From: an uncultured bacterium
GTDB lineage: Bacteria; Myxococcota_A; Bradymonadia; UBA7976; VGTA01
DNA: 64,000 bases
Direction: 5' to 3'
Assembly: GCA_943788935.1 (NCBI GenBank)
Contig: CALSSE010000024.1
Coordinates: 1-64,000 of the forward strand
Shown here piece by piece: positions 15,732 through 25,302 of this stretch. Under the pieces are notes generated by a model, which did no database searches, was not told the origin of the DNA, and saw only the letters and a program-made list of their open reading frames with translations. The stretch's first letter is position 1. Each line of letters begins with the position of its first letter. Position numbers and translations under genes: made by a program.

Positions 15732-18673
15732 GGTCTAAGCTCAGTGAAGAAAGTGGTCGAGATTCCATAACTGATCCATCGAGATCCATTAATATCGAGA
15801 TAAGTGAAGTCATTATAATTAAAGCGCCCCTCAGCGAGGAAGGGGATGATATTTAAGTTCATAAACCCGCCATTGAGTCCAGTCTCCCCGGCAGCGCTCG
15901 CTAATACAGGAAATTCGACAGAAGTGCGAGTTGGAGGAACGACATACCTCCATAGAGGAACCGGCCCCGCGAGACCAGGCTCAGAGACCTCGATCACTGT
16001 CGCGGCGGGCGTCAGCATTGGTCCATCATATCCCTCGGACAAACGCCATGACATGACTCGATCATCGCTGAGCATTCCTCCCTCTAATGGGTCCTCAAAA
16101 ATGGCCGCAGGTGCGAAAGGAGTCACTAGAGTTCCCTGAGTCAGATCAGCGATTTCTAGGATATTAATCGACATCGGAGTATTATTTTCACTGGGTGTAA
16201 AGGCGAAATTAATCAGATAATAGCTCACATCACTCCCCCAACCATCTAGCAGCGGTAACTCGCGAAGTGTCAAGTTTGGATCGAGTTCAAAAGCTTGTGT
16301 ATCTAGCTCCCAAAAACCCTCAGCACCGAAATTTAACCGAGGGAGTGTAGCATAATAAGACGGTCCAACACCCGGCTCATAAGGAGGATTATCAAAGTCG
16401 ATAGGTGATTCAAGATCGAATGGATGATCAACCTCAATGTGGAGATCTGAAGTCATCTGACCTGATCGTGCAGAGACATAACGTCTCACTCCCATAGAGA
16501 TCGGCGAGAATGAGTCTCTCATAGTCCAATAATCAATATCTCCATTTTGATAAGAGGTGAGTCTAGTGCGCTCAATACGACCGACTGTGGCGATCACAGC
16601 TAACTCACCCAATCGGGAGATGATCTGGAACGGACCATCTTCGGTCAAGATCCCTCCCGGACCGAATGGTGGTAGATCTTGACGATTACTCGGTTGAGTG
16701 TGAGTCGTTTCCACTAAGGCTATATTAATGAAGCGCTCAGTACTCGGTTTGGGAACCAAGTCTAACCCTCGTACCGTACCGGAAAGGTTCGCCGGAGGGA
16801 CTCCGGGAGGAGGCGCTCCATCTCCCTCAGGCTGAGGAGTAAGAATAATGGTTATATTCTCAACACTAACGTTCTCTATGGTCGTCACCTCAAAGCCCTC
16901 TTTAGCAGCGGTAATATCTCCAGGTGGACGTAAGTTCGGGTGAGAGAGAGTCGTTCGCCCTGTCGTATCGGTGACCCCCTCAAGGGTGAGCAGGCTATCG
17001 GTGATCAACAAGACTTGGACCTCAGGCTCAGGCTGACCGGAGCCACCGTTAATCACTGTGACGTTCATCGAGGTGATGACCTCATCACCCCACACCCCGC
17101 CAAGCTGAGAGCTTGGGTCATAATATTCAAAGCCAGCGTCAATAATGCCTCTCGTTAATTCGGTGCTAGCGACCACGTCGACTGTCCCCGCTGTTGAGCT
17201 AGGTGTCGTGCCTCGAGCATTTGTCTCATTAACGATAACTAAATCTTCGACAACTTGCTCGCCTAGCGACAGTACCATCCCCTCTCTGAAGCCTCGACCA
17301 CTCAACTCGATGAGTGTTCCACCGGCGATCGATCCACGGTCGGGGAAAATCGCAGTAAGCTCAATCTCCTGAAAATAAGTATAACCTAACGGACTCACAG
17401 CGCTCTCAGACCCCTGTTGAACCTCAACCTCCACAATACCGGGTGGAGAGGCAGGCACAGTACATCTCAGCTCAGCGCTACTTTCGCGTTGACAGCTCGC
17501 TGCGCGGCCTCCGAAGATGACTTGAGCCCCCTCATCAAAACCGTTACCGACCACAGTCACCACTCCTCCCCCTTGCACTGGGCCACTTTGAGGGGTGATA
17601 CCGATTACAGTGAAGTCACTCTCAGCTTGGTCGTAATAAATGAACCCATTGGAGAGGACCGCTTCACCATTATCGTTAATGACAGACACATCGACAGCTC
17701 CCACTGAAGCGCCTCGCGGAGCAGATACGGTCAGCAGCTCTCCATCTTCACCACTGAGCACTTGGGCTGCTCGACCTCCAAAAGAGATCCGCGAGTCTTC
17801 ACGGAGCCCACGACCGCTCATGGTCACCTCGATTCCCCCGTCTACTGAGCTCGCTGCAGGCGACAGCCCAAGGAGCTCAAGACGCTCATAATAATAGAAA
17901 CCGTCTCCTAAGGTGAGTTGTCCATTTTCATTAAGAATAGTGACATCCACATTACCTACAGCGTGAGGCGGAGCGACCGCCGATAAAGTACCATTGGGCA
18001 ATAGCTCTACTTCGGAGGCTCTGATCCCCCCAAAGCTGACAACGGTAGTCTCCTCAGTGAATCCTCCTCCTACCACAGTCACCCTCGTGTTACTTTGGCT
18101 CGAACCTCGAGTGGGATTGATCAACTCAACGGTTAGAGGGACGTAATAAGTATAAGCGTCTTCTAGTAAGCCCTGCTGAGGAGTGACTTGACCATCGATC
18201 TCTCTCTCTACGAAAGCTGTGATATGAACAAGCCCCTCTCCAAAGCCCTCAGGGACAACACATTTCGCGCGTGAAGGGTTAATAATCTCCGGATCTGAAC
18301 AGACGATACGATCAATAGCGAAGACCACATCATCACTAAAGCCTGTGCCGATGATGGTGATCTGATTTCCACCGATCACCGGACCTCGATTAGGCACAAT
18401 CGAATTAAGCGAGAGGTCAGCTAAGGGCTCTAGCTCCATATCGAGCTCTAACTCCATATCGGGACCACCGGCATCCGCTTCGGTGTCCATATCCACCTCA
18501 ATGTTCATATCTGCAGAAGGCATCTCTTGGTCTAGCAGTCGGCTATCTGAGATATCTTGATCCACTAGCCCTTCTGGATCAGCGCTCTGTGATGAGCCAT
18601 TATCACAGGCCGCAGCGACGAATAAAGTAGAGAGGCAGAGAAAGAGAAACTTGTGCAAAGAAGTGGAGCGCAT
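15728..18673 (-). CDS. Surface lipoprotein with five IPT/TIG domains and a carboxypeptidase-regulatory-like domain
   Basis: The 981 residues start with a lipoprotein signal ending in the lipobox VAAAC (Cys about 23). A very acidic linker follows (DQDISDSRLLDQEM... to about 80). Five Ig-like TIG/IPT units span about 85-525, each with the pattern P..G...GG..VT..G.GF....V.FGG. A carboxypeptidase regulatory-like beta domain (VTDTTGRTTLSHPNLRPPG, about 530-610) precedes an unrecognised C-terminal 360 residues. It is probably anchored to the outer membrane and exposed, as an adhesin or sugar-binding scaffold. It follows the IgGFc-type lipoprotein by 73 bp and overlaps the YkgJ gene, so the three probably form one transcript. 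Confidence 0.85.
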   Translation of the reverse strand: MRSTSLHKFLFLCLSTLFVAAACDNGSSQSADPEGLVDQDISDSRLLDQEMPSADMNIEVDMDTEADAGGPDMELELDMELEPLADLSLNSIVPNRGPVIGGNQITIIGTGFSDDVVFAIDRIVCSDPEIINPSRAKCVVPEGFGEGLVHITAFVEREIDGQVTPQQGLLEDAYTYYVPLTVELINPTRGSSQSNTRVTVVGGGFTEETTVVSFGGIRASEVELLPNGTLSAVAPPHAVGNVDVTILNENGQLTLGDGFYYYERLELLGLSPAASSVDGGIEVTMSGRGLREDSRISFGGRAAQVLSGEDGELLTVSAPRGASVGAVDVSVINDNGEAVLSNGFIYYDQAESDFTVIGITPQSGPVQGGGVVTVVGNGFDEGAQVIFGGRAASCQRESSAELRCTVPASPPGIVEVEVQQGSESAVSPLGYTYFQEIELTAIFPDRGSIAGGTLIELSGRGFREGMVLSLGEQVVEDLVIVNETNARGTTPSSTAGTVDVVASTELTRGIIDAGFEYYDPSSQLGGVWGDEVITSMNVTVINGGSGQPEPEVQVLLITDSLLTLEGVTDTTGRTTLSHPNLRPPGDITAAKEGFEVTTIENVSVENITIILTPQPEGDGAPPPGVPPANLSGTVRGLDLVPKPSTERFINIALVETTHTQPSNRQDLPPFGPGGILTEDGPFQIISRLGELAVIATVGRIERTRLTSYQNGDIDYWTMRDSFSPISMGVRRYVSARSGQMTSDLHIEVDHPFDLESPIDFDNPPYEPGVGPSYYATLPRLNFGAEGFWELDTQAFELDPNLTLRELPLLDGWGSDVSYYLINFAFTPSENNTPMSINILEIADLTQGTLVTPFAPAAIFEDPLEGGMLSDDRVMSWRLSEGYDGPMLTPAATVIEVSEPGLAGPVPLWRYVVPPTRTSVEFPVLASAAGETGLNGGFMNLNIIPFLAEGRFNYNDFTYLDINGSRWISYGISTTFFTELRP

Positions 18674-18746
18674 GAGTGATCGATCCTAAGAGATAAGGGA
18701 TATATGTAATTCTAAGTTAAAGTACCATAAAGCGTATCTATTTTCA

Positions 18747-20849
18747 TCAAGGATTATCTTCTTGATCTCCCATACCGCCTGTCTCTGTATCCATCTCTTC
18801 TGAGGGGGTCTCGACCATCGCCTCTCCTGTCTCTGGATCGACGACATTAAGGTTCAACCCTCCTGGATATCCATAGGACACATAGCTGTCGTATCCATAT
18901 ACGATCACTCCGACCGGTTCATCGGAGACGAGGAGGTGAACACCATCACCGATGGGGAATCGAGCGACCTGCCACATAATACTCTCTCCGACCGGCTCCC
19001 ATAGATCCACCGGAACGTCATCAAAGAAGACATTCGCTGACGCAGGAGCGATCACAGAGACATAGTCAAAAGCATATTTATCGGGAGCTAAGAAAACAAA
19101 GTCATTGCGGAATTGAGTGATCGGTACTGAGAGAATAAAAGCGGGGTCACCTGTTCCCGCATCTCCAGGCTCTAACCCTCCTCTGATATTTGGCTCAGGC
19201 GCGTGCTCCCCCGCGAGAAACTGACCCACTGAAATCGGTTTATCACTGACGATTTCAAAGTGCTCTCTTGAACCAAACTCATACCACTCTCCCCTGTTTA
19301 GGTCCGGAATGTCAGCGACAGGGGGAATCGTCTCGATCTTGGTATTATCCTGCGAAGCGAGAATTCGCCAGTAATCTAGCTCAAGCCCACGATCAAAGCT
19401 CTTGGTCGCGACATAATAACTTCCCCATGTTTTTGTAGGGAACATTTGCTGTTCTAGATGATCGGCGCAACAGACATTAAATGAGGCGTTATTACAATCA
19501 TAATTGTCACTACAAATCGTCTCACCATCGTATTGGCACACCCCTTGACCTGAACGAGGGTCAATATTCACGCAATGATTGGTATTGGGTACGTTCGCTG
19601 CTTCTGACCCACCAAAGACGACAATCGGTTTATCCGCAGTCACTATTGATCCTGTGAGGTCTGCGCCGGGAGAACCTGTTTGTAAACTCAATACATCAAA
19701 AGCGTTGAGCACGACAGAATAAGACTCCCCTGTCTCGAGGGCAGGTACCCCTCCGATTGGTCCCGATGACGTCGGTGCTGAGACGGTAACCGTCACGCTC
19801 GTGGGTTCATCATTAATCCCTACGACAGTGAGATAACCGCGCAGTCGGTCAAAACTTTGCTCACGAGTCATCACTATATAATCTTCTCCAACCACATGAC
19901 TCGGAAGGAGCAATGAAGCGTCATTAGAGAAGACCTCTTCGTTATCGAGAGGATTAAACTGATAAGCGATGATCGGGATACTCGACTTCACTCGATAGGC
20001 TAGAGGAGCGAGGATAGTGCCCTCAACGTCCCGGCGAGGTAAGTTGAAGATATGAAGCCCAAGGGGGGGTAAAATCGCCTCTTCAATGAGACGCTCATTA
20101 TCATACACACCAACCACACCGGTATATTCAGGGTTAGGGTTAGAGACGACCACCGCGAATGGAGCAGAGGCAGCATCAAGAAAACCATCACGTCCTTGAA
20201 CAAAAGCATTATCTAGGTCAACTGCCCAATAATCACATCCGATATTGGTTCTGACCTTTTCACTCAACACACACAGAGGGGTACATATACCACGATCACA
20301 CTGCTGTCCGGTACTCTGGCCTCTGCACCGCTCAGCTGTCACATAAGCGCTTCCGCTCTCATTACATTCAACGACCGTATCTTGATCTGAGCAGAGCCGC
20401 TGTCCTGGTACACAGAGTGGCTCAGCACACATCGCCTGTGCCCTCTCCTCAGCCTCGACTTCAAGGTCCGTACATCCACCCTCACATGGAGCGCTCTCCC
20501 ACATCGAGTCAGCGTTACAGCTCTCAATATTCTCACCATCGCACCGAGAGGTTCCAGTCTCACATGCGCCCTCATTGATGCATTCGCCATCTCCAGTGCA
20601 ACGCTCTCCTGAGGGGCAAGGCTCGGGGGAGAACTCACCAGAAGAGCAACGCTCTCGAGCCCCGTCTTCGCTACACCTAAAGGCGGTCACACAGATGACA
20701 CCACTATCATCTTCATCTATGCCTCCCCCTACATCTTGATCTATCAACATCTCACCTCCACTTTGGGGTTCTGCGTCTTTGGAGCAACCTCCAAATATGA
20801 TCACACACACCAATCCCCCCACCCATCGAGACCCCATAGATAATCGCAT
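18747..20849 (-). CDS. IgGFc-binding-family lipoprotein with Cys-rich N-terminus
   Basis: The protein has about 700 residues. I chose ATG 20849 over GTG 20864 because GGAG lies 8 nt upstream and the resulting signal peptide (MRLSMGSRW...IIFGGC) is typical. After the lipobox Cys comes an acidic linker (LIDQDVGGGIDEDD). Cys-rich modules at about 35-190 resemble those of myxobacterial surface proteins (CSSGEFSPEPCPSGERC and similar). The rest matches the IgGFc-binding N-terminal domain family: FAVVVSNPNPEYTG, PLAYRVKSSIPIIAYQFNPL, NDASLLLPSH, and late in the protein FPIGDGVHLLVSD. A role in surface adhesion or prey/matrix binding is inferred from the architecture. It heads the three-gene minus-strand unit. 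Confidence 0.85.
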   Translation of the reverse strand: MRLSMGSRWVGGLVCVIIFGGCSKDAEPQSGGEMLIDQDVGGGIDEDDSGVICVTAFRCSEDGARERCSSGEFSPEPCPSGERCTGDGECINEGACETGTSRCDGENIESCNADSMWESAPCEGGCTDLEVEAEERAQAMCAEPLCVPGQRLCSDQDTVVECNESGSAYVTAERCRGQSTGQQCDRGICTPLCVLSEKVRTNIGCDYWAVDLDNAFVQGRDGFLDAASAPFAVVVSNPNPEYTGVVGVYDNERLIEEAILPPLGLHIFNLPRRDVEGTILAPLAYRVKSSIPIIAYQFNPLDNEEVFSNDASLLLPSHVVGEDYIVMTREQSFDRLRGYLTVVGINDEPTSVTVTVSAPTSSGPIGGVPALETGESYSVVLNAFDVLSLQTGSPGADLTGSIVTADKPIVVFGGSEAANVPNTNHCVNIDPRSGQGVCQYDGETICSDNYDCNNASFNVCCADHLEQQMFPTKTWGSYYVATKSFDRGLELDYWRILASQDNTKIETIPPVADIPDLNRGEWYEFGSREHFEIVSDKPISVGQFLAGEHAPEPNIRGGLEPGDAGTGDPAFILSVPITQFRNDFVFLAPDKYAFDYVSVIAPASANVFFDDVPVDLWEPVGESIMWQVARFPIGDGVHLLVSDEPVGVIVYGYDSYVSYGYPGGLNLNVVDPETGEAMVETPSEEMDTETGGMGDQEDNP

Positions 20850-21093
20850 TAGGACACTCCACACATAAGATTAAAAATCGTTACTATCAGACAGCATGAA
20901 CAGTTTGATCTTTATAATAGTAATGAATCAAGCTCAAACTCAGTTATTTCATCATCTCACACTTGCAGGCTCATGAATCTTAAGACAACATAACAACGAG
21001 TCTCAGATTTGATACAGCTCACATCATTCGCCGAGCATCAAGTCACTCAATAACCATGAAGGCAACCCCATAAAGGTATTTTAAGAGGCATCA
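20850..21093. promoter_or_regulatory. Divergent intergenic region
   Basis: This 244-bp, AT-rich spacer lies between the divergent IgGFc-lipoprotein and pseudokinase-PEGA genes and must hold both promoters. A perfect TATAAT occurs at 20913-20918, but no convincing -35 lies at the right distance on either strand. No RNA gene or small coding frame is evident. Confidence 0.4.
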
Positions 21094-24000
21094 ATGAGCA
21101 CAGTAGGTATAGAGATCGGTGAGTTAAACGTACACTCTTTCGTCAGAAAAGATACCTACGGCTTATTCTACACAGGCGCTGAGCGTTCATCACAAAAACC
21201 GCTCCTCATCTTGGCGCTCACTCCTTTCGAAAAACGACCGATCAGTTTGGAGAAACTCACTCGATCTCTGAGCAGTACTCAGCTTGTCGAGGATCAGTCT
21301 CTCGCAAAGATCATGAGTCTTAATGAATGCTCTCCTGAACAAAGTGAAGCGCTGTTGGGTCTCGCGAGAGCGTCAAATGCTGATTTAGAGAGCGCTGACC
21401 CTCCACTATTTCTAGTCGCTTATGATGTTCCCACGCCGATCTCACTCCAAGGCAACATAGATCAGCTCAATGACCAACAGCGTCTGGAGCTTGTGGGAGG
21501 ACTACTCTCTGCAACAGAGCAATTGCATAAACGAAGATCGTACCACCTCTCTATCAGTCCAGAGACACTTTGGTTAACGGATGATGGGGTAAAGCTCACT
21601 CATCAAGGCCTCTTCAGCTTATTTAAAAAGAGAGGACTCTCACTCAAGAGAGAGACGATTGAGCAGATAGACCGCGCGATCATCCACCGTGCTCAATATG
21701 CTTCCCCGGAAGAAATCTTTGGTCGTTTGAGTAATCAAAGTAGTGATCTTTTTGCCATAGGCGCGCTCTCTTACCAACTCTTCATTGGCCCTCTACCTGA
21801 CCCTAAACTCGACAACGGTGAATACCAGCGTTCACTCTCTTGCTCGTCTGATGAATGGTCTCTGTTCTTCTCTCGCTCTACTGCCCCTCTCACTAAAGAT
21901 AGATACCCAAATGCCAAAGTCATGTTGGAGCATTTTAATCAACTGCCTAAAGGGGAAAGTATCGCTCTAAGTCACTCCGATGACCAGCCATCTGCTCAGC
22001 GAGAGGACAGAGGCAACGAGCCAAGACATGATGAGGAGACACGATCTCACTCAACGGAAGCTCAACAGGCACAGCCTCGAATGAGCTCTCCTGTAAGTAC
22101 TCTCGATGAGAACTATGATTATGAGTCAACGGCTAAGCTCACTCCCGAGGTGCTCTCTCAACTTGAAGATATGTCTCTTGATCCCGATCAGACCTTCAGT
22201 GAGCTCTCCACATCTTTGGAAGGGCTTGACTCCTTAGATGAGACCTCTCTTGACTACGTAACGAACTCTCAGTCTATGCATATCGATCCCGAGAGAGTCT
22301 TTACTTTAGGCTCTCAGAGCTCTAGTGAGGGAGAGAAAGAGTCACATGGAACCCAAGATCAAGATCAACACGAAGAGCTAAAGAACAGCGATGTCCAGAG
22401 CGAAGAGCTAAAGAACAGCGATGTCCGGAGCGAAGAGCTAAAGAACAGCGATGTCCAGAGCGATATGCCTCAAGCCACCATTTCAGGCTCTATCTCAAGA
22501 GATGATATGCCAGAGGCGATCTCGTCATCAACCTCAACCGAGACTGATAACAAGCCAATAACAACCGACTCTGCCTTGGCTCTTCCAATAGAACATGCAG
22601 ACGAGGCGCCTAGCGCTGATGTTAATTATGAGAAGTCTACCAAAGACAGCTTTAAGGTCGCAGCTCATCTCCACAATGAGGAGAGTGATGACCTAGAGGC
22701 TAAAGATCCCCCCCAAAAGAAGAAGGCCCCCCCACTTCATCAAACGATCGGCTTCTTCTCAGGCGGTACCGAGGTCTCGTCTAGCCAATTTCAATCACTC
22801 AAGTCACAGCTCTCTTCTTCTACATCGGATCAAGCCAAGCGCTCCTCCCCTGCTCAAGAGCCAATGAGCCCAGCGACGGATGATCTCAATGAAATGGCCT
22901 TTGGAGCAACGTCAGATGATTTTGGTTTCGATCAGAGCTCACAAGACGAGAGAACGTTTTTGGAGTTCTCTGATGTCGATGACCAAACCGTGTTTGAAGA
23001 GGATCAAGACCTATTCGTAGAGCAAACCCACACTAACGCAGCTCATCAAGGAAATATAAAACGGCCAGCATCCAAACCTCATTTCCAGACCATGTCTTAC
23101 GTGTCACAGGACAACAATGAAGGAGCTCAGGCAAACTTACAAACCCCTGATTTCCTCAATGACTTACCCGGTGATAATCAAGACCCTTCACGGGTTATGC
23201 CTATTCCCTCCAAAGCACCTAAAGGAGGTCAAGGTAGTCTATCACCATCCTCCCCCTTGGAGAAGTTATCACTCACCCCTAGTCCTCTCTTGGTCGATGA
23301 TAAAGCGAAACCCTTCACTCAAGCTCCGGTGATCACAGCCAACAAAGTCTCATCTCAATCCCCTCAATCACAAATTCTAGGTGATGCTCACGAGTGGCCA
23401 AGCGCAGAGATCCAACAGCCAGTCTATACGCCTCCCCAACGAGCGATGCCCGCTGCGGACAATCGTAAAGCACCCAAAATGCAAGTCGACCGATCAGCCT
23501 TCTCAAGGCTGCTCTCCGCTCTTTTGCCGATCACCTTCATCGCCATCGGAGCTGTGGGTGTTTATTGGGTAAGCTCTAACTGGGCAACCCTCTCTAAACT
23601 GATGGCTACTGAAGCTCCTTTAAGCCTCAATATCAGTACGGTACCCTCCGATATGAGAGTGATCCTGAACAATAAGCCTCAGCAGGATAAAACTCCTCTC
23701 ATTCATCGTTTTGAAGGCCGCTATGTTACCGGCGATGAGCTGCCGATTCGCTTTCTTTGGGAGCGAAAAATGCATAGCACCAAAGTAAAACTCCCCCCCG
23801 GGGCGCTGAGTCTTTACTTCCTTGGCGAACAAAAAAAGGGGAAAGTCTCTCGATATCGTAAATCATCACCGAGTAAGCCGACTCATTTTGCCCAAGGGCT
23901 TATCACCTCTGCTGGAGAGCCACTCAGAGTATTATTTAAGGGTCAACAAATTGGTCAGACACCCATCGTCATTATCGGCCCGCAAAATAAACCATTAAAG

Positions 24001-24114
24001 TTTATGGTGCTCGGTCCAGGGATAGAAGAGTCCGTTATTCTATCGCTCGATGGAACGAAAAACAGCGATATATTTATCCCCAATGCTTCAAGTTCCACAG
24101 CTGAGTCACAGTAG
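21094..24114 (+). CDS. Membrane-anchored pseudokinase with C-terminal PEGA-like domain
   Basis: The 1006 residues have a kinase-like fold at 1-285, a long acidic, Ser/Gln-rich disordered middle (about 290-800) and one transmembrane helix (about 811-828, LPITFIAIGAVGVYWVSS). An extracytoplasmic PEGA-like beta domain follows (LNISTVPSDMRVILNNKPQ, from about 838). The layout copies receptor-type Ser/Thr kinases with PEGA ectodomains, but the catalytic parts are gone: no VAIK lysine (LLILAL), HLSISPETLW instead of HRDLKPENIL, and THQG instead of DFG. It is therefore a predicted pseudokinase receptor. The middle holds three 10-residue EELKNSDVQS repeats. A short leader and promoter gap separate it from the following envelope/ABC block, so a signalling or scaffolding role for that block is inferred. 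Confidence 0.8.
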   Translation: MSTVGIEIGELNVHSFVRKDTYGLFYTGAERSSQKPLLILALTPFEKRPISLEKLTRSLSSTQLVEDQSLAKIMSLNECSPEQSEALLGLARASNADLESADPPLFLVAYDVPTPISLQGNIDQLNDQQRLELVGGLLSATEQLHKRRSYHLSISPETLWLTDDGVKLTHQGLFSLFKKRGLSLKRETIEQIDRAIIHRAQYASPEEIFGRLSNQSSDLFAIGALSYQLFIGPLPDPKLDNGEYQRSLSCSSDEWSLFFSRSTAPLTKDRYPNAKVMLEHFNQLPKGESIALSHSDDQPSAQREDRGNEPRHDEETRSHSTEAQQAQPRMSSPVSTLDENYDYESTAKLTPEVLSQLEDMSLDPDQTFSELSTSLEGLDSLDETSLDYVTNSQSMHIDPERVFTLGSQSSSEGEKESHGTQDQDQHEELKNSDVQSEELKNSDVRSEELKNSDVQSDMPQATISGSISRDDMPEAISSSTSTETDNKPITTDSALALPIEHADEAPSADVNYEKSTKDSFKVAAHLHNEESDDLEAKDPPQKKKAPPLHQTIGFFSGGTEVSSSQFQSLKSQLSSSTSDQAKRSSPAQEPMSPATDDLNEMAFGATSDDFGFDQSSQDERTFLEFSDVDDQTVFEEDQDLFVEQTHTNAAHQGNIKRPASKPHFQTMSYVSQDNNEGAQANLQTPDFLNDLPGDNQDPSRVMPIPSKAPKGGQGSLSPSSPLEKLSLTPSPLLVDDKAKPFTQAPVITANKVSSQSPQSQILGDAHEWPSAEIQQPVYTPPQRAMPAADNRKAPKMQVDRSAFSRLLSALLPITFIAIGAVGVYWVSSNWATLSKLMATEAPLSLNISTVPSDMRVILNNKPQQDKTPLIHRFEGRYVTGDELPIRFLWERKMHSTKVKLPPGALSLYFLGEQKKGKVSRYRKSSPSKPTHFAQGLITSAGEPLRVLFKGQQIGQTPIVIIGPQNKPLKFMVLGPGIEESVILSLDGTKNSDIFIPNASSSTAESQ
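22372..22461 (+). repeat. 30-bp tandem repeat, three units
   Basis: GAAGAGCTAAAGAACAGCGA plus ten more bases is present three times with a single-base difference in one copy, encoding EELKNSDV[QR]S. It lies in the disordered linker of the pseudokinase-PEGA protein. Confidence 0.95.
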
Positions 24115-24148
24115 AACTTTATTGTCATCGGAGGATTTCTTTGACGGT

Positions 24149-24177
24149 TTGACAAGGTTATCCTCCTATGCTGTAGT
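24149..24177 (+). promoter_or_regulatory. Candidate promoter of the envelope/ABC transporter block
   Basis: A perfect TTGACA (24149-24154), a 17-nt spacer and TGTAGT (24172-24177, four of six) lie 35 bp after the pseudokinase stop, giving a leader of about 70 nt before ATG 24256. An overlapping TTGACG occurs at 24141. Confidence 0.45.
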
Positions 24178-24255
24178 GCTTACCAGCTCGTATAAAGAGA
24201 TAAATAGAGTAGCCCTGATGGTCAACATCGCTTGTAAAACCACATGAGGACAACC

Positions 24256-24762
24256 ATGAGAACATATTTAATAGCCTTCACAGTCTTTGCATTCACTTGT
24301 CTCACTCCCTCAATAAGGCCGATGCTCTCTACCCATAGCGCTGCCTATGCTCAAGAGATAGATCCTTTAGAAGAGGTCCAACAATTTATCTCTGATGGTC
24401 AAGCCAAAATAAAGAAGGCTAAGAGCCGTTCATACAGAGGACGAAAAAGAGTTAAGAAGAGGGTCGGCTTTTATTTTGAAGCACTCAAATCTTTTTCATC
24501 TGCGCTGCGTAGACTGAATGAATATCAAATCGAAGATGATCAAATCTTTGAGCAGTTAGAGTCCTCATATTTAGAAGTTTTATCCATCAAAGAGGTAGCG
24601 AAAGAGGTTAAGAAAATGAACACCAACCTCATGAGCGCGATTAAGAAGGGCGATACCTCTCAGGCTAACAAGATCGCTCAAAACTTGATTGATATCGATG
24701 AGAGGCGAGAGAGCATCAAATATCTTTTGGCTGTTCTCGCTGAAACTCCATCAGAGCTATAA
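24256..24762 (+). CDS. Small secreted helical protein, function unknown
   Basis: This is a 168-residue protein. ATG 24256 is preferred over ATG 24244 because the TGAGGA ribosome site sits between them. Residues 1-31 form a signal peptide (LIAFTVFAFTCL...SAAYAQ). The mature part is basic and helical (KAKSRSYRGRKRVKKRVGFYFEALKSF), resembling one or two degenerate TPR hairpins. No family is recognised. It opens the closely spaced run of periplasmic/envelope genes that continues through the peptide ABC transporter, 24 bp ahead of the next gene. Confidence 0.7.
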   Translation: MRTYLIAFTVFAFTCLTPSIRPMLSTHSAAYAQEIDPLEEVQQFISDGQAKIKKAKSRSYRGRKRVKKRVGFYFEALKSFSSALRRLNEYQIEDDQIFEQLESSYLEVLSIKEVAKEVKKMNTNLMSAIKKGDTSQANKIAQNLIDIDERRESIKYLLAVLAETPSEL

Positions 24763-24786
24763 AATTAAGGGAAAGTGATACACACC

Positions 24787-25224
24787 ATGTTCGTAGCGAA
24801 ATATAAATCATATCTTATCCTAGTCTTTCTCTGCCTCATCGGCTCGGCATGCACTGCTAAGAAGATTATTATCTCTGGTCAAGTCGTCAGCGCTAGCGGT
24901 CTCCCTGTGACTAGAGCAGAGGTAATCACTGCGCCGCCGACCGACATCGTAAGTACCGACCAAAATGGCTACTTTATCATAGACCGAAAAATCGTCCGTT
25001 CTACTGGAGAGAAGCAAAACATTCCTCCTGCGGTGTATCAAATCCGTGTCTCAAAAGAAGGCTTCTTACCACTAGAATTTTCAGTGAAAGCTGAAAAGGG
25101 CGATGTGTGGGCGAATCGTCACACCATGCAGGCAGAGAAAGCGATGATCAATAATGTCGCTCCCGATACGATGGAAGACCCTGAGACTATGCCTACTGGA
25201 GCTGGCGGGATGGTCGGGTTTTGA
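24787..25224 (+). CDS. Small lipoprotein with carboxypeptidase-regulatory-like domain
   Basis: The protein has about 145 residues from ATG 24787 (preferred; GTG 24775 gives four more residues but abuts the AAGGGAAAG ribosome site). The signal peptide ends in the lipobox IGSAC. The mature part is a single beta-sandwich of the carboxypeptidase regulatory-like type (ISGQVVSASGLPVTRAEVIT...STDQNGYFII). This module is usually a structural or binding domain on secreted proteins. It is probably an outer- or inner-membrane lipoprotein working with the neighbouring TPR/PEGA proteins. Confidence 0.75.
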   Translation: MFVAKYKSYLILVFLCLIGSACTAKKIIISGQVVSASGLPVTRAEVITAPPTDIVSTDQNGYFIIDRKIVRSTGEKQNIPPAVYQIRVSKEGFLPLEFSVKAEKGDVWANRHTMQAEKAMINNVAPDTMEDPETMPTGAGGMVGF

Positions 25225-25302
25225 AAAGATATCTCAATAATCGAAGCCTCTTTGGGAGAGCGTGACAAAATGAGTTCATACACAAGAAAAGGTGAAGAGA
25301 CG

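Noticed and set aside
20913..20918. Perfect TATAAT in the 20.9-kb divergent gap
   Set aside because: No -35 element at 16-18 nt on either strand, so it was not called as a promoter.
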